DNA from: Spirochaetae bacterium HGW-Spirochaetae-7
GTDB lineage: Bacteria; Spirochaetota; Spirochaetia; Treponematales; UBA12059
DNA length: 11,390 nt
Reading direction: 5' to 3'
Assembly: GCA_002839245.1 (NCBI GenBank)
Contig: PGXR01000090.1
Location: 1 to 11,390, forward strand
Numbering within the stretch: position 1 is the first letter of the stretch; every line of letters begins with the position of its first letter. Below are positions 7,523 through 11,390 of the stretch, in pieces. Made by a program: the position numbers and the translations under genes. The notes beneath the pieces are model-generated. The model was not told where the DNA came from and made no database searches. It worked only from the letters and a program-made list of their open reading frames with translations.

Positions 7523-7529
7523 TATCTTG

Positions 7530-7535
7530 CTCACC
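7530..7535 (-). promoter_or_regulatory. Shine-Dalgarno site that fixes the ygfK start
   Basis: GGTGAG on the minus strand overlaps the TGA stop of the preceding amidohydrolase gene and lies seven bases before ATG 7522. The alternative in-frame ATG at 7546 lies upstream of it, overlaps the previous gene and has only a weak GGAA-type site. A ribosome finishing the amidohydrolase would sit on this site, giving coupled translation. Confidence 0.65.
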
Positions 7536-8925
7536 GGTACCCCCATCGAAGATGTTTTCCGTAACCGGCCCTGGCAACTATGCCCGCGACCGCGTTTCCG
7601 CCTTTGTCCGCTTCGCGCGCGTCCCACACGGCCCGACCCCGTACCAGCGTATGGAGTATGGAGCCCGAAAGACGCATGCCTTCGAACGGCGTAATGTTTC
7701 CCTTGCTCAATAGTTCGCTGCCCCGTACCCGGTATTCCCCGCGCGGATCGACGAGCACCAGGTCGGCGTCCATGCCTACGGCTATGGAGCCCTTGCGGCC
7801 GGACAGCCCGAACCGGGCCGCGGCCGCTCCGCCGGTCACGCGCAGGAAAGCCCGGAGCGTCAGCCTTCCCGCCTTGTAGCCCTGCGCGTACAGGTAGGGG
7901 AACAGCGTGCCCGTCCCGGGTATGCCGCCGTAATCGGTCCATATCGAGCCGGTGTTCTTCTCCGAGGCGGGTGCAGGAGCGTGGTCGCTCGCACAGTACA
8001 GTATCGCCCCCGATGCGAGGAATTGCCACAAGAGGTCGGCCTGGCCCCGCGACTTGACCGGCGGTGCGGTCTTGAGCGCCGAACCCTTGCTCGAGAAATC
8101 ATCGCGGCAGAAGGCCAGGTAATGGGGGGCCGTCTCGCAGGTCGCTCCCGACGCCGCCACGAGCCGGGCTGCCTCGGCGGTGCCGACGTGAACCACATGG
8201 AGGCTCGTTGCATTGCCTTTCGCCGAAGCAATGGCCGCGGCGACAGCTGAAACCTCGGCGGATTCGGGTCGCGAATCGACATAGTCGTCCCAGCTCGCCT
8301 TTCGTCCTTCGGTGGCAGATCGTGCCTTCATGGTCTCCGTGGCGGGTACCACGACCGCAGGATCCTCCGCGTGCAGCAGGAGCGGCCGCCCCAGCGTCGA
8401 TGCCTTGGCGATGGCGCGGCCCAGGCCGGGAATGTCTACCGCGGTAAAGCTCTCCATGCCTGATATCAGGTAGCACTTGAATCCGACCACATCCGGGGCA
8501 AGCTCGGCCATGTTCCGGTCGAGCGATTCCGCCAAGCTGTGCCCCGAGACACCCCCGAACAGCGCGTAGTCCACGACACCGCTGTCCCCCATCGCCGCGA
8601 GCTTCTCGCGGAGGTTTGCCGCGGTGGTCACCGGCGGCAGGCTGGTGCACGGCATGTCTATGACCGTCGTGACGCCGCCGCGCGCCGCCGCCATCGTGCC
8701 GTGATGGAAGTCCTCGCGGTGGGTAAATCCGGGTTCGTCGAAGTGGACGTGGGGATCGATGGCCCCGGGGAAGACTTCCAGGCAGCTAGCGTCGATGACC
8801 GTCTCGCCGGGAGACGGGGCTATCGAGGCGGCTATGCTGACGATGGTCTCGCCTTCGACGCGGATGTCGCGCCTTTCGAGGGCGTCCAGGCCGGGCAGGG
8901 CGCAGAGGCCGTTGCGGATGATCAT
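7531..8925 (-). CDS. Allantoinase/hydantoinase-type cyclic amidohydrolase (in the hyuA position of the cluster)
   Basis: This 464-residue member of the cyclic amidohydrolase family (dihydroorotase, allantoinase, hydantoinase) has a full binuclear metal site: H59 and H61 in DPHVHFDEPG, K150 in VGFKCYL (the lysine that becomes carboxylated), H185 in LLHAED, H246 in HVVHVGT and D314 in CASDHAPA. The spacing is almost that of E. coli AllB as I recall it (H59, H61, K146, H186, H242, D315). The EPG, TAPHY, DYGGIPG and GKKG/ADLVLVDP-type segments also look more like allantoinase than like the E. coli cluster protein HyuA, whose first motif reads DVHTHFN. The C-terminal TPFEGM segment, however, recalls hydantoinases. 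It hydrolyses a cyclic amide or ureide, for example allantoin, a hydantoin or a dihydropurine ring; which one is undecided. The start forms an ATGA overlap with the xdh gene, with a moderate GAAGGG site nine bases upstream. Confidence 0.9.
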   Translation of the reverse strand: MIIRNGLCALPGLDALERRDIRVEGETIVSIAASIAPSPGETVIDASCLEVFPGAIDPHVHFDEPGFTHREDFHHGTMAAARGGVTTVIDMPCTSLPPVTTAANLREKLAAMGDSGVVDYALFGGVSGHSLAESLDRNMAELAPDVVGFKCYLISGMESFTAVDIPGLGRAIAKASTLGRPLLLHAEDPAVVVPATETMKARSATEGRKASWDDYVDSRPESAEVSAVAAAIASAKGNATSLHVVHVGTAEAARLVAASGATCETAPHYLAFCRDDFSSKGSALKTAPPVKSRGQADLLWQFLASGAILYCASDHAPAPASEKNTGSIWTDYGGIPGTGTLFPYLYAQGYKAGRLTLRAFLRVTGGAAAARFGLSGRKGSIAVGMDADLVLVDPRGEYRVRGSELLSKGNITPFEGMRLSGSILHTLVRGRAVWDAREADKGGNAVAGIVARAGYGKHLRWGYR

Positions 8926-11237
8926 GGTACGGAGCCCTTCCCGCCGGATCCGGCAAGCCGGTCAGGTGCCGGCAGCGGTTCTGTCATGAACAGCATCGCT
9001 TTCTCCGGCGTCATCGGCAGGTCGTGCACCGATGGTGCGTCCGGCCGGACCGCCTTGAGCGCGTCGAGCACCGCAAAATAGCCGGCTATTCCGTACATCA
9101 GGGGCGGCTCGCCGACAGCCTTGGAGTTGGCGACCGCCTTGGGGTTGGGCCTGGTGAAAAACTCGACGTCCATCGCCGGCATGAAGTGGGCGTCGGGAAG
9201 CTTGTAGGTGGACAGCGTATCCGACAGGAGCTTGCCCGAGTCGTCGAACTTGAGTTCCTCGAGGGCAGCCCATCCTAGCCCCTGGGCGAAGGCGCCCTCT
9301 ATCTGGCCCATGTCGACGAGAGGATCAAGCGACTCGGCTATGTCGTGGACGATGACGGCGTCGTCGAAACGGTAGCTGCCGCGCAGCACGTCGAGGGTAG
9401 CGGTGACGACGGCGCATCCATAGACGTGGTACAGGAACGGCGTGCCGTGTTCCGCCTTCATGTCGTAGTGGAGGCCCGGCGTCGCGTAGAAACCATGGGC
9501 CGAGAGGTCGATGCGCCGCTCGTACGCCATGCCTGCCAGGTCGGCGAAAGTCAGACCAACCGATCCTGCGCCAGAGCTGTTCGCGGCGATGACCATGCCG
9601 TCGACGATGTCCAAGGATTCCGGGGAAGCGCCAAGCTTCTCCGCAGCCAGCGAAATCAGCCTCTTGCGTATCTCGAGGCACGCGACTCGCGCTGCCATCG
9701 CGTTGATGTCGGCGCCCGAACTGGCCGCGGTCGCCACCGTGTTTGCCACGGTCGTCGTCCTGGTGCTTTCGACTCGCACCTTCCCTATCGGCGCGCCGAG
9801 CGTCCTGGCCGAGACAAGGGCAATCTTCCTGCCGACGCCCTGGCCCATTTCTATGGCGCCGGTGCTCACCGAGACCGAGCCGTCGTTGAACACGTGGACG
9901 AGAGCGCCGCCCTGGTTGAGCATTATCTTGGTGAAGCTTATGCCGAAGCACAGCGGGAAAGCGGCCGCGCCGCGTTTCCGCGCCTTGTGTTCCCTGTTGA
10001 AGTCCGCGATGCCGGCGCGGAGTTCCTTCCATCGGGCTTTCTCCAGGCAGCGATCGAAGGTCCGCCTGGCGCGGACGTCTTCCATCTTCATGCCGTAGTG
10101 GGAAACGTCGCCTTCCGAAAGCAGGTTTTTCCTCTGTACGTCCACGGGGTCGAGACCGAGCGCCCTGGCTGCCTTCTCTATCGCGCTTTCGATGACGAAG
10201 AAGCCCTGCGGCCCGCCGAAACCCCTGAACGCGGTGAATGGCACGAGGTTGGTCCGGCACATCGTCCCGGTGGCGCGGACGTTGGGAATGTGGTACGCGC
10301 CGGCGGCATGGAACAGGGTGCGCGGCAGTATCGCGGGCGACAGGTCGGTAGCGGCACCGGCATTCTGGTAGTAGTCCGCCTCGAAGGCCATGATCGTTCC
10401 GTCCTTCAGGAGGCCTATCCTGTAGTCAGACGAATAAGGATGGCGTTTGCCGGTGCTGGCCATGTCGTCGCGGCGGTTGAGGTATAGCTTGACGGGTAGT
10501 CCGGTCTTTACCGCGCCGAGCGACGCGAGAGCCGCCCATCCGGAAGCCTGGTCTTCCTTGCCGCCGAAGGCGCCGCCCAGGCGCCGGGTCTCCACCTCGA
10601 CAAGGTTCATCGGCACGCCCAGGATACGCGCGATTATCGCCTGGACGCCGGCTGGGCTCTGGGTTCCGGAGAATACCCTGACGCCGCCGGAGTCGTCGGG
10701 GTACGCGATCGCGCCCTGCGTTTCGAGGTAGACGTGTTCCTGTCCTCCCGATTCGACCCGCCCCGTAACGACGATGTCGCAGGCGGCGAACGCGGCCGCA
10801 GGATCGCCCATGACCTGGGTCCTGGGGGCCAGGATGATGTCGCCGCGCCTGAAAGCGGCGCGCGGGTCGACGACGACGGGCAGGTCCTGCCGCCCTATTA
10901 TCGAGACGCGGGCGGCTGCCCGGCGAGCGGTCGACCGCGAGGTGGCAAGCACGAGGGCGAGTACCTGGCCCTGGTAATGCCATTCGCCCGTCGAGAGCAT
11001 CTGCTCGTCGGCGACGGCGGTACCCAGCTGGTTGTCGCCTGGCACGTCGGCCGCCGTCAGCACGCGGACGCCCGGCGCGTAAGCCAGTGCAGCTGCCGTA
11101 TCGATTCGCGTGAAGCTGCCATGAGCCGACGGCGAGCAGACGATCGCCGCGTGGAGCATGCCCGAGTTTTCGGGCATGTCGTCGATGTAGGTCGTTTTGC
11201 CCATCACGTTGAGTACCGAGTCGGGGTTGTGTTTCAT
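8922..11237 (-). CDS. xdhB: Xanthine dehydrogenase molybdopterin-binding (catalytic) subunit
   Basis: This 771-residue protein matches the Mo domain of canonical xanthine dehydrogenases. The small a/b hammerhead domain occupies about 10-130 (NVMGKTTYIDDMP at the start) and the molybdopterin-binding domain follows. Expected cofactor and active-site positions are present: Q193 in SGTQSP, GGAFGGKE at 221-228 with E228, R265 in GKRHP, R338 in FRGFGGPQ, LNQGGALVHV (440-449), EMGQG (463-467) and E710 in KAVGEPP, equivalent to the catalytic glutamate (E1261 of the bovine enzyme). The set fits hydroxylation of hypoxanthine or xanthine to urate, or the reverse under reducing conditions. Sequence runs such as GISFT and DIGQ-like VDMGQIEGAF resemble the xanthine dehydrogenase branch more than E. 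coli XdhD. The name xdhB follows Rhodobacter use. I chose ATG 11237 over 11294: GAGGAG lies eight bases upstream and an ATGA overlap joins it to the FAD-domain gene. The partner iron-sulfur domain is outside the window. Confidence 0.95.
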   Translation of the reverse strand: MKHNPDSVLNVMGKTTYIDDMPENSGMLHAAIVCSPSAHGSFTRIDTAAALAYAPGVRVLTAADVPGDNQLGTAVADEQMLSTGEWHYQGQVLALVLATSRSTARRAAARVSIIGRQDLPVVVDPRAAFRRGDIILAPRTQVMGDPAAAFAACDIVVTGRVESGGQEHVYLETQGAIAYPDDSGGVRVFSGTQSPAGVQAIIARILGVPMNLVEVETRRLGGAFGGKEDQASGWAALASLGAVKTGLPVKLYLNRRDDMASTGKRHPYSSDYRIGLLKDGTIMAFEADYYQNAGAATDLSPAILPRTLFHAAGAYHIPNVRATGTMCRTNLVPFTAFRGFGGPQGFFVIESAIEKAARALGLDPVDVQRKNLLSEGDVSHYGMKMEDVRARRTFDRCLEKARWKELRAGIADFNREHKARKRGAAAFPLCFGISFTKIMLNQGGALVHVFNDGSVSVSTGAIEMGQGVGRKIALVSARTLGAPIGKVRVESTRTTTVANTVATAASSGADINAMAARVACLEIRKRLISLAAEKLGASPESLDIVDGMVIAANSSGAGSVGLTFADLAGMAYERRIDLSAHGFYATPGLHYDMKAEHGTPFLYHVYGCAVVTATLDVLRGSYRFDDAVIVHDIAESLDPLVDMGQIEGAFAQGLGWAALEELKFDDSGKLLSDTLSTYKLPDAHFMPAMDVEFFTRPNPKAVANSKAVGEPPLMYGIAGYFAVLDALKAVRPDAPSVHDLPMTPEKAMLFMTEPLPAPDRLAGSGGKGSVP

Positions 11238-11390
11238 GCGAGGAGCTCCTCGTCGAGCCCTAGCTGGGGCCAGAGCCTCGTGAATGCCGCCCACGCCAGC
11301 CGTTCGAGCAGGCGCTTGCGGTACGTCGACGAGCCGCGGACGTCGCTCATCGGGCTGCCTGCGGCGCTGGCCAGGGAGCCGACCTCGCGG
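11234..11390 (-). CDS. Xanthine dehydrogenase FAD-binding domain subunit, C-terminal end only (cut by window edge)
   Basis: An open frame enters from the right edge and gives 51 codons ending in TGA at 11236-11234. The segment SPMSDVRGSSTYRKRLL matches the C-terminal signature (S-D-x-R-x-S-x-x-Y-R) of FAD-binding subunits of xanthine dehydrogenases and carbon monoxide dehydrogenases. It precedes the molybdopterin subunit with an ATGA overlap, the usual neighbour order. Whether it is a separate FAD subunit (YgfM-like) or the end of a fused iron-sulfur/FAD subunit cannot be told from this fragment. Confidence 0.75.
   Translation of the reverse strand, partial: REVGSLASAAGSPMSDVRGSSTYRKRLLERLAWAAFTRLWPQLGLDEELLA
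11239..11252. promoter_or_regulatory. 14-bp perfect palindrome covering the Shine-Dalgarno site of the molybdopterin subunit gene
   Basis: CGAGGAGCTCCTCG is its own reverse complement and ends one base before the ATG at 11237. Its minus strand contains GAGGAG (forward 11246-11251), eight bases from the start, so the ribosome site is certain. As RNA it could fold into CGAGG/CCTCG with an AGCU loop, partly hiding the site. It also encodes the last residues (LDEELLA) of the upstream subunit, so a ribosome translating that gene would open the hairpin. Control of this kind is inference; the palindrome could be a by-product of Glu and Leu codons. Confidence 0.5.

Noticed and set aside
7523..8029. 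In-frame extension of ygfK upstream, which would give a 1210-residue protein starting at 8029.
   Set aside because: It lies entirely over the amidohydrolase gene, is Arg/Gly-rich shadow text, and the 7522 start has a Shine-Dalgarno site and matches the E. coli YgfK N-terminus.
9345..10487. 380-codon open frame on the plus strand opposite the xanthine dehydrogenase gene.
   Set aside because: Low-complexity Val/Gly/Arg/Asp-rich shadow of a strongly conserved catalytic subunit; no start signal or known motif.

Overview
The window is a GC-rich stretch of bacterial DNA (third codon positions are mostly G or C) in which every gene lies on the minus strand. Reading in the direction of transcription, from high to low coordinates, it holds the last 51 codons of a xanthine dehydrogenase FAD-domain subunit, a complete molybdopterin subunit, an allantoinase/hydantoinase-type cyclic amidohydrolase, YgfK (large FMN/FAD/iron-sulfur oxidoreductase), SsnA (aminohydrolase), YgeY (M20 metallohydrolase), a threonine-synthase-like PLP enzyme with a zinc ribbon, and the first 192 codons of a second, TrpB/cysteine-synthase-like PLP enzyme that runs off the left edge.

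The combination xdh + hyuA-type hydrolase + ygfK + ssnA + ygeY is the core of the cluster known in E. coli as ygeW-ygeX-ygeY-hyuA-...-ygfK-ssnA-ygfM-xdhD. Earlier it was noted for co-occurring with selenium traits, and more recently it was linked in gut anaerobes to oxygen-independent breakdown of uric acid and other purines. The inferred division of labour is: xanthine dehydrogenase interconverts hypoxanthine, xanthine and urate; YgfK is a candidate for reducing a ring bond using NAD(P)H or ferredoxin electrons; the amidohydrolase, SsnA and YgeY open rings and remove ureido, amino or acyl groups; and the PLP enzymes finish carbon recovery by deaminating or eliminating from the resulting amino acid. 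The order of steps cannot be read from the sequence.

From the xdh FAD subunit to the threonine-synthase-like gene the genes are packed without gaps: three ATGA stop/start overlaps, one 10-base overlap, one 8-base gap and one 1-base gap. They probably form one translationally coupled transcript. The only non-coding stretch is the 81 bases at 579-659 before the last gene. It contains a perfect 10-bp inverted repeat and that gene's own Shine-Dalgarno site, so it is the one obvious internal control point.

The most notable feature is that this copy of the cluster carries two unrelated fold-type-II PLP enzymes where E. coli has YgeX (diaminopropionate ammonia-lyase), and neither looks like YgeX. 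The hydrolase and the molybdopterin subunit also differ in subtype from E. coli HyuA and XdhD. YgfK is built from the same modules as dihydropyrimidine dehydrogenase in a different order.

The gene set suggests an anaerobic or facultative purine-fermenting bacterium. The phylum cannot be fixed; isoleucine ATA and arginine AGG codons recur more than I would expect in typical high-GC proteobacteria or actinobacteria. I saw no rRNA, tRNA, CRISPR array, insertion sequence or phage feature.
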